Part shown: piece after piece, positions 14,344 to 23,088 of the stretch
Numbering within the stretch: position 1 is the stretch's first letter
Layout of the letters: every line of letters starts with the position of its first letter
Origin: Timonella sp031979385
GTDB lineage: Bacteria > Actinomycetota > Actinomycetes > Actinomycetales > Cellulomonadaceae
Direction of reading: 5' to 3'
DNA: 33,085 nucleotides
NCBI GenBank assembly: GCA_031979385.1
Contig: DALZEF010000027.1
Coordinates: 1 to 33,085 of the forward strand
Made by a program: the position numbers and the translations under genes
Notes under the pieces: model-generated
Told to the model about the DNA's origin: nothing
Seen by the model: the letters and a program-made list of their open reading frames with translations, nothing else
The model's database searches: none

Positions 14344-14862
14344 ATGGCGCTCTTCACCGAGCACGCAGATGTTTCCGTCCGGCCCGCAATCGCACGAGAC
14401 GCCGAAGACCTCGCACGCATCCAACACGCATCATGGACACAAACCATCGCACAGGCTCTTGGTGACGACACCCTTGAAGCACTCGACATCACCGCCATGG
14501 CCGAACAGTGGCGCACCGCAATTACGACACCGCCCGGCCCTGGATTCGCAGTACTCACGGCACTTGCGGCACAGCAGGTTGTCGGGTTTTGTGCGATCTC
14601 CCCCGAACTCATCGTTGCATTCGAAGTAGACCCACTCCATCAGCGTGAAGGGCACGGGTCACGGTTACTGTCCGCAGCGGTTGATCGACTACGCCAAGAC
14701 GGGGCGAAGTCAGCCAACGTGTGGCTTCCACGTGGGGCACAAGCCAAACAGCAGTTCTTCGCATCGGCTGGTTTCGGTGAGGCTGGACGCGTCCGGCACC
14801 TACAGGTCAGCGAAGACCGCGAAATCATTGAGGAACGCTGGACCGCGCTCATCAGTGAATGA
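14344..14862 (+). CDS. GNAT-family N-acetyltransferase
   Basis: A 172-residue acetyltransferase of the Gcn5-related fold that would use acetyl-CoA; the acceptor is unknown. The acetyl-CoA pyrophosphate-binding motif is Q100-R-E-G-H-G105 (HQREGHGSRLL), preceded by the beta-4 segment (VAFEVDPLH) and followed by a C-terminal Asn-Val-Trp strand and FFASAGFGEAGR, the usual GNAT tail. The N-terminus (VSVRPAIARDAEDLARI) is also typical. The gene stands alone on the plus strand and converges with the small membrane protein gene 17 bases away, with no terminator visible between them. It could modify a small molecule, antibiotic or protein; sequence alone does not say. Confidence 0.85.
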   Translation: MALFTEHADVSVRPAIARDAEDLARIQHASWTQTIAQALGDDTLEALDITAMAEQWRTAITTPPGPGFAVLTALAAQQVVGFCAISPELIVAFEVDPLHQREGHGSRLLSAAVDRLRQDGAKSANVWLPRGAQAKQQFFASAGFGEAGRVRHLQVSEDREIIEERWTALISE

Positions 14863-14879
14863 GCGACTTCTAGCCTGTG

Positions 14880-15335
14880 CTAAGCACTCGTTTGCGCGCG
14901 ATACAAACGTGCCGCCGTACGCAACGCCTCACGGGCACGTTTACGATCCCCCGCAGCATCGTAGCCGAACGCAAGGTTGTACCAGCCAGTCCAGTTGTCC
15001 TCGTCAGCCTCAACAACCTCACGCAACACAACGAAATGGGCATCGGCTGCTTCCCGGTCAATACGACCACTCGCACTACGCGGCAGATCATCAACAGGAA
15101 GTTCACCACGCGCCGCTAGTTCCTCACCCATGTGGGACACGATAAAGGCCATCCGCCATTCCTTAACGATCCCGTACAAAACCGCAAAGAGCACGAGGGA
15201 CACCGCGATAGCGATGGCGATCATGACCGGCTCACCGGTTTGCGCCATCGCCACGATCCGAGTGCCCGCCGCATACAAGAAGATGGCAAGGAGTAGGGTC
15301 ACCAAAACAGGTGCGATGAGTTGCTTGGGGCGCAC
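14880..15335 (-). CDS. Small membrane protein with TPR-like C-terminus
   Basis: A 151-residue protein of unknown function. Two hydrophobic helices span residues ~7-27 and ~38-57, followed by a soluble segment rich in Arg, Glu and Ala. The last ~40 residues (NWTGWYNLAFGYDAAGDRK plus the following helix) look like one tetratricopeptide-type helix pair. The start is GTG at 15335 with GGAG 5 bases upstream. It is the last gene after dapB on the minus strand, separated from it by a terminator hairpin. Similar two-helix plus TPR proteins occur next to dapB in other actinomycetes, as far as I recall, but no role is established. Confidence 0.65.
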   Translation of the reverse strand: MRPKQLIAPVLVTLLLAIFLYAAGTRIVAMAQTGEPVMIAIAIAVSLVLFAVLYGIVKEWRMAFIVSHMGEELAARGELPVDDLPRSASGRIDREAADAHFVVLREVVEADEDNWTGWYNLAFGYDAAGDRKRAREALRTAARLYRAQTSA

Positions 15336-15352
15336 AATAACTCCAGATCAAG

Positions 15353-15384
15353 TAAGGGAGCCCAGCATCTACTGGACTCCCTTA
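15353..15384 (-). terminator. Terminator hairpin after dapB
   Basis: TAAGGGAG (15353-15360) pairs with CTCCCTTA (15377-15384), continued by CCAG/CTGG across one mismatch and closed by a 6-base loop. It lies 23 bases beyond the dapB stop, between dapB and the small membrane protein gene. Confidence 0.65.
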
Positions 15385-15407
15385 ACAATACTTGACGTTG
15401 AATAGGA

Positions 15408-16154
15408 CTAGCCTAGGTCCATCACGTTCTCAAGGCCCACGGTTAGGCCGGGGCGTGATCCAACCTCACGAACGCCCAGGAGAACGCCCGGCATGAACGA
15501 GACCCGGTCGAACGAGTCCTGACGGATAGTGAGCTGCTCACCCACGTTGCCGAGCAGGATCTCCTCGTGAGCGACTAGACCGCGCAGGCGCACCGCGTGA
15601 ACACGCACACCTTCTACGTCCATGCCGCGGGCTTCGTGGCCCTCAATGGTCGCATCTGGGCTGGGCGCTACGCCCGCATCGGCACGAGCCTGCGCAATAG
15701 CGTGCGCGGTGTGTCGAGCAGTGCCCGAAGGAGCATCGACCTTATCCGGGTGGTGCAATTCAATAACCTCGACCGACTCAAAGTAGCGTGCTGCCTTCTT
15801 GGCGAAGGTCATTGCCAACACAGCGGACAGGCCAAAGTTGGGGGCAATCAAAACGCCGAGTCCGCGTCCATCACGCTCAACGTGATCTGCCACGCGAGCA
15901 CGGCTTTCATCGGTCCAGCCAGTCGTTCCAACCACAGCGTGGATACCAGCGTCAATGAGTTTGTGAACGTTGTCCTCGGTGACGCTCGGAACAGTGAAGT
16001 CAACCGCTACCTGTGCACCGCTCTGAGTGACAACTGAAAAGTCATCGCCCGCGTCAATAGCCGCGACAAGCTCAAGATCCGGTGCGGCCTCAACAGCAGC
16101 GCACACGTTTTGTCCCATACGTCCACGTGCACCCAGCACGGCAACTTTTATCAC
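15408..16154 (-). CDS. dapB: 4-hydroxy-tetrahydrodipicolinate reductase
   Basis: Reduces the DapA product with NAD(P)H in the lysine/diaminopimelate pathway. The N-terminal Rossmann motif VLGARGRMG, the central GTTGW segment, and the catalytic signature ELHHPDKVDAPSGTA (H134, H135 and K138 from the chosen start) are intact. I prefer the GTG at 16154 because the resulting MIKVAVLGARGRMG is the usual beginning of actinobacterial DapB; an in-frame ATG four codons upstream (16166) would give MGNIVIKVAV. Length about 248 residues is normal. It stands between the M16 protease gene and the small membrane protein gene, bounded by hairpins on both sides, so it is probably a single-gene unit. Confidence 0.95.
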   Translation of the reverse strand: MIKVAVLGARGRMGQNVCAAVEAAPDLELVAAIDAGDDFSVVTQSGAQVAVDFTVPSVTEDNVHKLIDAGIHAVVGTTGWTDESRARVADHVERDGRGLGVLIAPNFGLSAVLAMTFAKKAARYFESVEVIELHHPDKVDAPSGTARHTAHAIAQARADAGVAPSPDATIEGHEARGMDVEGVRVHAVRLRGLVAHEEILLGNVGEQLTIRQDSFDRVSFMPGVLLGVREVGSRPGLTVGLENVMDLG

Positions 16155-16188
16155 GATATTCCCCATAATCTCACGAAACTAAAAGAAA

Positions 16189-16255
16189 GGACTGACCAGT
16201 AGTGTACGGCTCGAACCTACGTCATACGCAGTCAAGCCCACCAACTGGTCAGTCC
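16189..16255 (-). terminator. 12-bp inverted repeat with 43-base loop between protease gene and dapB
   Basis: GGACTGACCAGT (16189-16200) is the exact reverse complement of ACTGGTCAGTCC (16244-16255). The structure begins 17 bases beyond the protease stop. The unusually long loop, without a strong inner stem, makes it atypical for an intrinsic terminator. Confidence 0.5.
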
Positions 16256-16272
16256 CTCACTGATTGATTCCC

Positions 16273-17598
16273 CTACGCGGCGAACGGACCAACTCGGACC
16301 ACGGAGCGTGGTCGTGCGGCCAGTTCCGCAGCCAGGGTCTGCACCTCTTCACGTGTCACGGACTTGATGCGTTCCAGCGATTCCTGCAATGACAACAACT
16401 CACCGGTCACGAGTTCTGCGCGGCCAAGCCGGTTCATCCGAGAACCCGAATCCTCAAGTCCGAGCACAAGGGAGCCGGACAACTGCCCGATCGAACGCCT
16501 CAGTTCCGACTCGGTGATACCCGTGTCCGCCATCTTCTCCAGTTCAACGACCATGAGTTTGGATACCTCATCGATCTTTGACGGGGCGCAGCCCGCATAC
16601 AGACCGAAGGTGCCAATGCCCACGTGCGATGAACCAAAGCAGTAGGTTGAATACGCCAGACCACGACGTTCGCGAATCTCCTGGAACAGACGCGATGACA
16701 TTCCGCCGCCAAGCACAGCGCTCAGCACGGACAGTTGGAAACGCCGTTCATCGGTTCCCGTGATACCGGTCGACCCGATGATCACGTTCGCTTGCTCAAC
16801 CTGACGGGTAACGGTGACTTCGTGCCCTTCCAGGCCGATCCCCTCGATTGGGGTCGTGTCCCGGCGCACGCGGGGTGTAGCACCTGGCGTAAGGTTCCAG
16901 CCGCCACGAACCAACTCGTCGGAAATCTGGGCGCACAGTGCATCGTGGTCGATGTTGCCCGCAGCCGTAAACACGAGGGTTTCGGGTTGGTAGTGGTTCT
17001 GGTAGTGCTCCCACACGGCTTCGCGGGGAACCGCGTTGATGGTCTCCGGCGTGCCACCTATGGGACGGCCAAGGTCATGGCCTGCCAATACCGTCTCAGA
17101 GAACTTCTCGTGCACGACGTCACCTGGGTCATCGTCGTTCATTGCGAGTTCTTCGAGAATGACCCCACGCTCGGTCTCAAGTTCGTCAGGGTCAATCAAA
17201 GCTGAGGTGACCATGTCGCTGATGACGTCAACGGCCATGGGTAGATCAGTGTCGAGAACACGCGCGTAATAGCAGGTGTTCTCCTTGCCGGTGACGGCAT
17301 TCGCCTCACCGCCAACAGCATCGAATGCCTCGGCGATGTCCATTGCGGTACGCCGCTTTGTCCCCTTGAACAGCAGGTGCTCAAGGAAGTGCGTTGAACC
17401 GAAATGACCGGAACGCTCGTCACGGGAGCCAACGTTCACCCATGCGCCGATAGACGCGGAACGTTGACCCGGAAGTTGTTCAGATAAAACTCGTACGCCG
17501 CCTGGCAGGACGGTACGGCGAACCACCGCACCGTCCTGCTCGACGCTCAACTCGTTGTCTGGGTTACCCGACTCGAGCAGAGGTAGATTCCACACCAC
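16273..17598 (-). CDS. pepR: M16-family zinc metallopeptidase
   Basis: A 441-residue pitrilysin-type peptidase of the mitochondrial-processing-peptidase-like bacterial group. The inverted zinc motif HxxEH is H70-F-L-E73-H74, and the distal zinc ligand is E150 in VILEELAM, exactly 76 residues after H74, so the enzyme should be active. The second, non-catalytic half is also present, ending LAARPRSVVRVGPFAA. The start is a GTG at 17598, 8 bases after the pnp stop, so it is cotranscribed with pnp; this pnp-pepR pairing is the usual actinobacterial arrangement. The physiological substrate is not known from sequence. Confidence 0.92.
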   Translation of the reverse strand: MVWNLPLLESGNPDNELSVEQDGAVVRRTVLPGGVRVLSEQLPGQRSASIGAWVNVGSRDERSGHFGSTHFLEHLLFKGTKRRTAMDIAEAFDAVGGEANAVTGKENTCYYARVLDTDLPMAVDVISDMVTSALIDPDELETERGVILEELAMNDDDPGDVVHEKFSETVLAGHDLGRPIGGTPETINAVPREAVWEHYQNHYQPETLVFTAAGNIDHDALCAQISDELVRGGWNLTPGATPRVRRDTTPIEGIGLEGHEVTVTRQVEQANVIIGSTGITGTDERRFQLSVLSAVLGGGMSSRLFQEIRERRGLAYSTYCFGSSHVGIGTFGLYAGCAPSKIDEVSKLMVVELEKMADTGITESELRRSIGQLSGSLVLGLEDSGSRMNRLGRAELVTGELLSLQESLERIKSVTREEVQTLAAELAARPRSVVRVGPFAA

Positions 17599-17606
17599 GT
17601 TGCAGA

Positions 17607-19817
17607 TCAGCCTTCGGTTGCTTCTGCAGCGTCGGCTTCTTCAACAACTGCGGCGAGTGACAGCTTGCCGCGTGGGTCGATCTCAGCGATCTCGACCTGG
17701 ATCTTCTGACCCACGGAGACCACGTCCTCGACGTTCTCAACCCGCTTTCCACCGACAAGCTTGCGGATCTGGCTGATGTGCAGCAGACCGTCCTTGCCTG
17801 GGGTAAGCGAGATGAACGCACCGAAGGTGGTGGTCTTCACAACGGTTCCAACGAAACGCTCGCCCACCTCAGGTACGTGTGGGTTTGCGATCGCGTTGAT
17901 AGCAGCGCGTGCTGCCTCGGCGGATGGACCGTCAACCGCGCCGATGTAGACAGTTCCGTCGTCCTCGATCGAGATGTCGGCGCCGGTGTCCTCCTGGATC
18001 TGGTTGATCATCTTGCCCTTAGGGCCAATGACCTCACCGATCTTGTCCACTGGAACCTGAACGCTGATGACACGCGGTGCGTGTGGGCTCATCTCGTCAG
18101 GGGTGTCGATTGCCTCGTTGATGACGTCAAGGATGGTCAGACGTGCGTCGCGGGCCTGGGTCAGCGCGCCGGCAAGAACGGAGGCTGGGATGCCGTCGAG
18201 CTTGGTGTCGAGCTGGATTGCGGTCACGAAGTCGCGGGTACCGGCAACCTTGAAGTCCATGTCGCCGAATGCGTCTTCAGCACCGAGGATGTCGGTCAGG
18301 GCTGCGTAGCGGGTTTCGCCGTCAACGGTGTCTGAGATCAGACCCATTGCGATACCAGCGACTGGTGCGCGCAATGGCACACCGGCGTTGAACAGTGCGA
18401 GGGTCGATGCGCAGACCGAACCCATCGAGGTCGATCCGTTGGAACCGAGAGCCTCGGAGACCTGACGGATCGCGTATGGGAACTCTTCACGCGATGGCAG
18501 AACTGGTACGAGTGCACGCTCTGCAAGTGCGCCGTGTCCGATTTCGCGGCGCTTCGGGCTTCCCACGCGGCCGGTCTCACCGGTCGAGTATGGCGGGAAG
18601 TTGTAGTTGTGCATGTAACGCTTGCGGGTTTCTGGGCCGAGCGAGTCGATCTGCTGCTCCATCTTGAGCATGTTCAGGGTGGTGATACCCAGGATCTGGG
18701 TTTCGCCACGCTCGAAGATTGCCGAACCGTGTACGCGTGGGACAACCTCTACCTCTGCGGACAGGGTACGGATGTCGGCGAGGCCACGACCGTCGATACG
18801 AACACCTTCGGTCAAAACGCGCTTACGCACGAGTGCCTTGGTGAGCGAACGAACCGCAGCGGAGATCTCCTTGTCACGCTCAGCGAATTGCTCGCCAACA
18901 CGCTCGAAGGCGAGTTCCTTGACCTCGTCGAGGCGGTTCTCGCGGGTCTGCTTGTCAGCGATGGTCAGTGCCTCGGCAAGTTCACCGGAGATAGCACCCT
19001 CAACAGCTGCGAATACGTCGTCTTCGTAGTCGAGGAAGAGTGGGAACTCCTGGACTGGCTTTGCAGCGCGAGCAGCAAGGTCAGCCTGAGCGTCGCACAG
19101 AGCCTTGATGAATGGCTTTGCAGCCTCAAGACCTTCAGCGACAACCTCTTCGGTTGGGGCGGTGGCGCCCTCGTTCTTGATGAGGTTCCACGAGTTGTCG
19201 GTTGCCTCTGCCTCAACCATCATGATGGCGACGTCGTCACCGACAACGCGACCGGCAACAACCATCTCGAAGACTGCGCGCTCCTTGTCGGAGTACTTCG
19301 GGAAGGCAACCCACTGGTCATCGATGAGTGCTACGCGCACACCACCGACTGGACCGGAGTATGGCAGACCCGAAAGCTGAGTCGACATGGAGGCAGCGTT
19401 GATCGCGAGCACGTCATAGGCGTCATCTGGGTGGATCGCCATGACGGTCACGACAACCTGGACCTCGTTGCGCAGACCCTTGACAAAGCTTGGGCGCAGC
19501 GGGCGGTCGATGAGGCGGCACGCAAGGATGGCCTCGGTCGATGGGCGTCCTTCACGGCGGAAGAACGAGCCTGGAATACGACCGGCAGCGTACATGCGCT
19601 CTTCAACGTCCACGGTCAGTGGGAAGAAGTCGAACTGGTCCTTTGGCTGCTTGCCTACAGCGGTTGCCGAGAGGAGCATGGTTTCGCCGTCGAGGTACGC
19701 GGTTGCGCAACCTGCGGCTTGGCGTGCGAGACGCCCTGTTTCGAAGCGCACGGTGCGCTTACCAAAACGACCATTGTCAATGATCGCTTCAGCGAACTGA
19801 ATTTCTGGACCCTCCAT
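17607..19817 (-). CDS. pnp: Polyribonucleotide nucleotidyltransferase (PNPase/GpsI)
   Basis: A phosphorolytic 3'-5' exoribonuclease that degrades mRNA and can also add tails. Domains in order are RNase PH 1, an alpha-helical linker, RNase PH 2, KH (VPVDKIGEVIGPKGK, GxxG type) and S1 (VGERFVGTVVKTTTFGAFISL). The frame could begin at 19829, but ATG 19817 has GGAGGG four bases upstream and gives the expected MEGPEIQFAEAIIDNG start, so 736 residues. It lies downstream of rpsO, as in most bacteria. The leader carries a long imperfect stem that recalls the RNase III-controlled pnp leader of E. coli. A large antisense frame over this gene is a coding shadow. Confidence 0.97.
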   Translation of the reverse strand: MEGPEIQFAEAIIDNGRFGKRTVRFETGRLARQAAGCATAYLDGETMLLSATAVGKQPKDQFDFFPLTVDVEERMYAAGRIPGSFFRREGRPSTEAILACRLIDRPLRPSFVKGLRNEVQVVVTVMAIHPDDAYDVLAINAASMSTQLSGLPYSGPVGGVRVALIDDQWVAFPKYSDKERAVFEMVVAGRVVGDDVAIMMVEAEATDNSWNLIKNEGATAPTEEVVAEGLEAAKPFIKALCDAQADLAARAAKPVQEFPLFLDYEDDVFAAVEGAISGELAEALTIADKQTRENRLDEVKELAFERVGEQFAERDKEISAAVRSLTKALVRKRVLTEGVRIDGRGLADIRTLSAEVEVVPRVHGSAIFERGETQILGITTLNMLKMEQQIDSLGPETRKRYMHNYNFPPYSTGETGRVGSPKRREIGHGALAERALVPVLPSREEFPYAIRQVSEALGSNGSTSMGSVCASTLALFNAGVPLRAPVAGIAMGLISDTVDGETRYAALTDILGAEDAFGDMDFKVAGTRDFVTAIQLDTKLDGIPASVLAGALTQARDARLTILDVINEAIDTPDEMSPHAPRVISVQVPVDKIGEVIGPKGKMINQIQEDTGADISIEDDGTVYIGAVDGPSAEAARAAINAIANPHVPEVGERFVGTVVKTTTFGAFISLTPGKDGLLHISQIRKLVGGKRVENVEDVVSVGQKIQVEIAEIDPRGKLSLAAVVEEADAAEATEG

Positions 19818-19860
19818 GAGGCCCTCCATTTCTAAGCAATGGAAGAGCAGTTTCGTTTGG

Positions 19861-19918
19861 CGGTCTTCGATCGAGGCTCACGGGCAGGTTTACTCCCGGA
19901 AGCCACTACCGAGGACCG
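19861..19918 (-). promoter_or_regulatory. Structured pnp leader, imperfect long stem-loop
   Basis: Nested arms pair 19861-19869 with 19910-19918 (8 of 9), 19875-19878 with 19901-19904, and 19881-19884 with 19895-19898, enclosing a 10-base loop. It lies 43 bases upstream of the pnp start. Position and shape resemble the E. coli pnp autoregulatory leader; function here is inferred. Confidence 0.5.
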
Positions 19919-19958
19919 AGCAAAACTTTCACTGTTCTCCCTGATTGGGTAATGCAAT

Positions 19959-19981
19959 GGCCCGCTCGATGAAAACGGGCC
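19959..19981 (-). terminator. Hairpin in rpsO-pnp intergenic region (second of two)
   Basis: GGCCCG (19959-19964) pairs with CGGGCC (19976-19981) around an 11-base loop, downstream of rpsO on the minus strand. It is followed by ATTGCATT, a weak T-richness. With the neighbouring hairpin it forms a tandem terminator or processing site. Confidence 0.55.
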
Positions 19982-19990
19982 AGATACTGA

Positions 19991-20024
19991 TCCAGCCCAG
20001 CCCCAAAGATGGGACTAGGCTGGA
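19991..20024 (-). terminator. Hairpin directly after rpsO (first of two)
   Basis: TCCAGCC (19991-19997) pairs with GGCTGGA (20018-20024), extended by inner CCC/GGG pairs across short mismatches, beginning 11 bases after the rpsO stop. It probably reduces rpsO-to-pnp readthrough. Confidence 0.6.
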
Positions 20025-20034
20025 TTCCAGAACA

Positions 20035-20304
20035 TCAGCGACGTAGGCCGAGGCGTTCCTTGATCGAACGGTAACGCTCGATGTCCACCTTCTCAAGGTA
20101 TCCGAGGAGGCGACGGCGCTGACCTACGAGGAGCAGCAGGCCACGACGTGAGTGGTGGTCGTGCTTGTGGGTCTTGAGGTGTTCGGTGAGGTCCTTGATG
20201 CGCTGGCTAAGCAGTGCAATCTGTACCTCTGGCGAACCGGTGTCGCCCTCGTTGGCACCGTATTCGGCGATGATGCTCTTCTTGGTTGCTGAATCGAGCG
20301 GCAC
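20035..20304 (-). CDS. rpsO: 30S ribosomal protein S15
   Basis: A primary 16S rRNA-binding protein of the small subunit platform, 89 residues, the standard length. Signatures are TGSPEVQIALLSQRI (residues ~22-36), HKHDHHSRRGLL and GQRRRLLGYL. The start is GTG at 20304 (MPLDSATKKSIIAEYG) with AGGAG four bases upstream. It precedes pnp, as in most bacteria, separated by a 217-base region with two hairpins and a structured pnp leader. Confidence 0.97.
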   Translation of the reverse strand: MPLDSATKKSIIAEYGANEGDTGSPEVQIALLSQRIKDLTEHLKTHKHDHHSRRGLLLLVGQRRRLLGYLEKVDIERYRSIKERLGLRR

Positions 20305-20370
20305 GGCTCTCCTTCAATCCTTCGTTGCGCGGCGCTTTGGGGCATGTCCACCCAAGCTCTATCTATCCGC

Positions 20371-20386
20371 GGCCGATCTAACGGCC
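20371..20386 (-). terminator. Small hairpin after amidase gene
   Basis: GGCCG and CGGCC flank a 6-base spacer in the 125-base gap between the amidase stop and rpsO. It is short with no U-tract. The rest of the gap must hold the rpsO promoter, but I see no clear -35/-10 pair. Confidence 0.3.
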
Positions 20387-20429
20387 TAACCATCCTATCA
20401 GCGTCGAGGGTTGATACCGAGCGTTTCTC

Positions 20430-23088
20430 CTACCTGAGCAGCGTGACAGCGCTCACGCGGACGGGCTTTTTGTTCATCGACTTCAGCGAAATCGTACCCG
20501 AGTACGTCTTAGGAAGCTTGACGATAAACCTCTTTTGATAGACCGTCTTCTTCGAACTCAGGGAAAGCGTTTTGACCCGGGTCTTTCCCGCGTAGAGCGC
20601 AAGCTGACCAGAGTTCGGGCGGGTAGAGACAGTCACAGCTACTCGCTTGACGCCCTTGACCTTCTTGACCTTGATCGTGGCACCCTTCTTGTTGGTCTGC
20701 AGCACGTAACCACGGTAATACCGCTTGTCGCGTGGCTTGGTCCACTTCTTTGCCCCCGTTGTTCGGATCAGATGCTTGGTGGTGGGAGGCCGGTTGATGG
20801 TTCCAAGAGCGGCCCATTTCGAGGTTTTGCCATCGGACCCGACTGAGCGCACGTAGGCGCGGACCGTGTGTCCGGCAGGGATTTTCAGTTTGTATGACAG
20901 TTTGGTCGTCTTGGCTTGAATCTTGACTTTGGTTGGAACCGCACGGTTGAAGTTGGACTGCTTGATCCCGATCTCATACGCGACGGCCCCCTGCGCCTTC
21001 TTCCACTTGTAGGTCGCCGTGGTGTGCAGTTGCACCGGGGCACTCTTGGCAGAAAGTTTCGTGACAGAGGGAACCGCGAGACCCTGGCTCGGCGACTTGC
21101 TAGTCGGCGACTTGCTAGTCGGCGACTTGGAGTCTGGCAGTTTTGGTGCACCTTGCTCCACGGGCTGGAAGGCCACTCCCGCCACCATCCAGCTGCTGCC
21201 GGTTCCAGCAGTGCGCAGCTTGATCTTGCCCTTCGTCGCCTGACCAAGATCAAGAGTTTTTATGACGTTGTTCTTGGCGGTGCCTGCGTTGAAGTTCAGC
21301 GTGCCACGGACCTTGCCGTCGACGAGGACCTCAATGCTTCCTGCGCCGGGGCCGGTTGAACCGACGACGGCCACCTTGCGAGTTGCTGCAACGCTGCCGA
21401 AGTCGAGGGTGCGTCCGGTTGTGGTCGCACGCTTCGCGGTTCCGCTGTAGTGGGACGTGGCTGACTGATTGGTCCATCCAGATGATGCCTTCGCCGTGGT
21501 TGCGGCCACCGGGCGAGTAATCTGCGCAACTTTGACGGGGAATGAGTGTCCGGTCGCATTCACGGCACGGACCGCGACGTATCGTGTCTGACCAGCCGCG
21601 AAGGTGAGAGTGGTGTTGGAGGTGGTCACGTTCTTGTGCAGTGCCCACCAGTTGTCAGCGCCGAGGGCGCTTCCCTTGTTCGCGAGCCGGGTCATGACGT
21701 GGTACCGGGTTGCGCCGGGCACGGGGTCCCACGAGATCGTAACCTTGTCTGACAGTATGACCGAGTTGACCTTGTTGACCTTTGGTGTCGAGAGCGCCGG
21801 TGTGTAGGAACCGTAGGTTGCGGTTGTCGCATTTACTCGCTTGGCCACGTCAGCACGGATGGCGTCGAGTCGTGGGTAGAGGTTCTTACCAGGGCATGCG
21901 GTTGCATTGGTGTCCCTATGCCCAAGGATTGTTGGCACGGTCACGTAGGTTCCGGTCTNNNNNNNNNNACCCTGTGAGCAGTCGGGTTGTTGCGAGTGGG
22001 TCAAGCCCGTGCTCGTAGGCTTTCCACGCCAGCACCTTTGTCAGAGCCTCTATGAGTTCCGCGGTGGGTTTGGCGGTCTCATAGTTGCCGAGTGCGCTCA
22101 CGCCGATGGTTCCAGTGTTGTAGGCTGCGGCTTGCGCGCCAACGGGCAGGGATTCGATTGCGTCGTGGCGTCCTTCGAAGATGTTTCCGTACTTGTCCAC
22201 GAGGAACTGGTAGCCGATGTCTCCCCACCCAAGCGTTTTGGCGTGGTAGGTGTAAACAGAGCGGACGATCTTGGCGCCATCGCTCTTGCCGTAGGTGTTT
22301 GATCCTGCGGTGTGGTGGACATATATGGCATCGAGTCTGGCGGAGTAGTCCTGCGTCCAGGTGGTCAGCTTCGCATCCCCTGCGCCCATCCACGACTCAC
22401 GAGGTACGACCTTCGGTTTCAGCGCTGTAGCTGATTGGCTGGCCTCGGCACTTGATGGAATCGAGTTATCGGATGCCATGACGTTGTCGTTGTCGCTCTC
22501 ACCCGGATCAACGAGAGTCACCTCGAGGTCTTTGGGAGTCGTTCCCTCCGTGGTCAGCACGCGCACCTGCACGCCGGTCGCATTCGGGCTGACGATAGGT
22601 TCGGTGCCCGCCCGCTTGTCGCCTTCCTGCGCGGGCAGAAGTTCCAACGAGGTCCATTCTGTCCACTCCCCGTCCTCAAGCACACGGGCGTCGGCTGTCA
22701 CGACCTCGACATCGCTGTCGGCGGCCCAGGTAATTCCGGCCAGCATGAATGGTTTGGTGGTTTTCTTCATGCTCAAGGCAGCGAGTTGGTCCTCGTCGAT
22801 TTCCGACGAGTCCCCCGGTTTGCTGAGTTTGTGCAGTATGTCCGCGCTCAGGTTCTCCTTGGCCTCCGGTTGCGGGATATCCGCTTCAACGGCTGTCGGG
22901 ATATCCTCCTCAACCGCTGCTTCGAGCACTGTATCGTCGCGCAGCGCCGCTGATGCGACCCCGTCGACCTCAATGGTCTGCGTTGAAACATCGGCTGCTT
23001 CCGATTCGGCGTTCGAGCCGACTACCGGAACAACGATGAGGCTGGCTGTGAGTGCGGCCGTCGTGAGTGACGCCCCGATCTTACGCAT
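20430..23088 (-). CDS. Secreted PGRP-type N-acetylmuramoyl-L-alanine amidase (interrupted by assembly gap)
   Basis: A secreted peptidoglycan amidase of ~910 residues. It has an N-terminal signal peptide (MRKIGASLTTAALTASLIVV), an Ala/Glu-rich spacer, and a beta-rich domain typical of actinobacterial PGRP amidases. The catalytic domain runs from about RESWMGAGDAK: one zinc ligand is in VHHTAG (257-262), and the second His and the Cys are in GHRDTNATACPG, eight residues apart as in T7 lysozyme. The tail has fibronectin-III-like segments, a beta-sandwich module with Trp/Tyr start (SSGWTNQSATSHYSG), a KSPTS-repeat linker and a second similar module (TGAKKWTKPRDKRYYRG). The N-run falls inside the catalytic domain; the frames agree only if the true gap is a non-zero multiple of three, probably about ten residues. 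It lies between rpsO and ribF, where most relatives have no such gene. Confidence 0.85.
21091..21129 (-). repeat. 15-base tandem repeat encoding KSPTS linker
   Basis: GGCGACTTGCTAGTC occurs twice without change (21091-21105, 21106-21120), followed by nine bases of a third copy. It encodes a KSPTS-type Lys/Ser/Pro linker between the tail modules of the amidase. Exact identity at DNA level implies recent slippage. Confidence 0.85.
21959..21968. other. Assembly gap (ten N) inside amidase catalytic domain
   Basis: Joining the flanks directly would create a TAG stop, and ten bases would be out of frame. Frame logic requires a missing length that is a non-zero multiple of three. Family proteins have a short Gly/Ser/Thr-rich loop here before the VTVPTI strand. 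Confidence 0.85.

Noticed and set aside
16200..16245. GGTTCGAGCC on the minus strand, resembling a tRNA T-loop
   Set aside because: The surrounding bases do not form the 5-bp T-stem, and no acceptor, D or anticodon arm can be drawn.
18534..19835. 433-codon open frame on the plus strand
   Set aside because: It lies entirely antisense to pnp, in the phase expected from codon bias of a GC-rich gene, and its product has no recognisable domain or start signal.
21091..21129. Identical 15-base repeats as a regulatory array
   Set aside because: They are in frame within the amidase and encode a simple linker.
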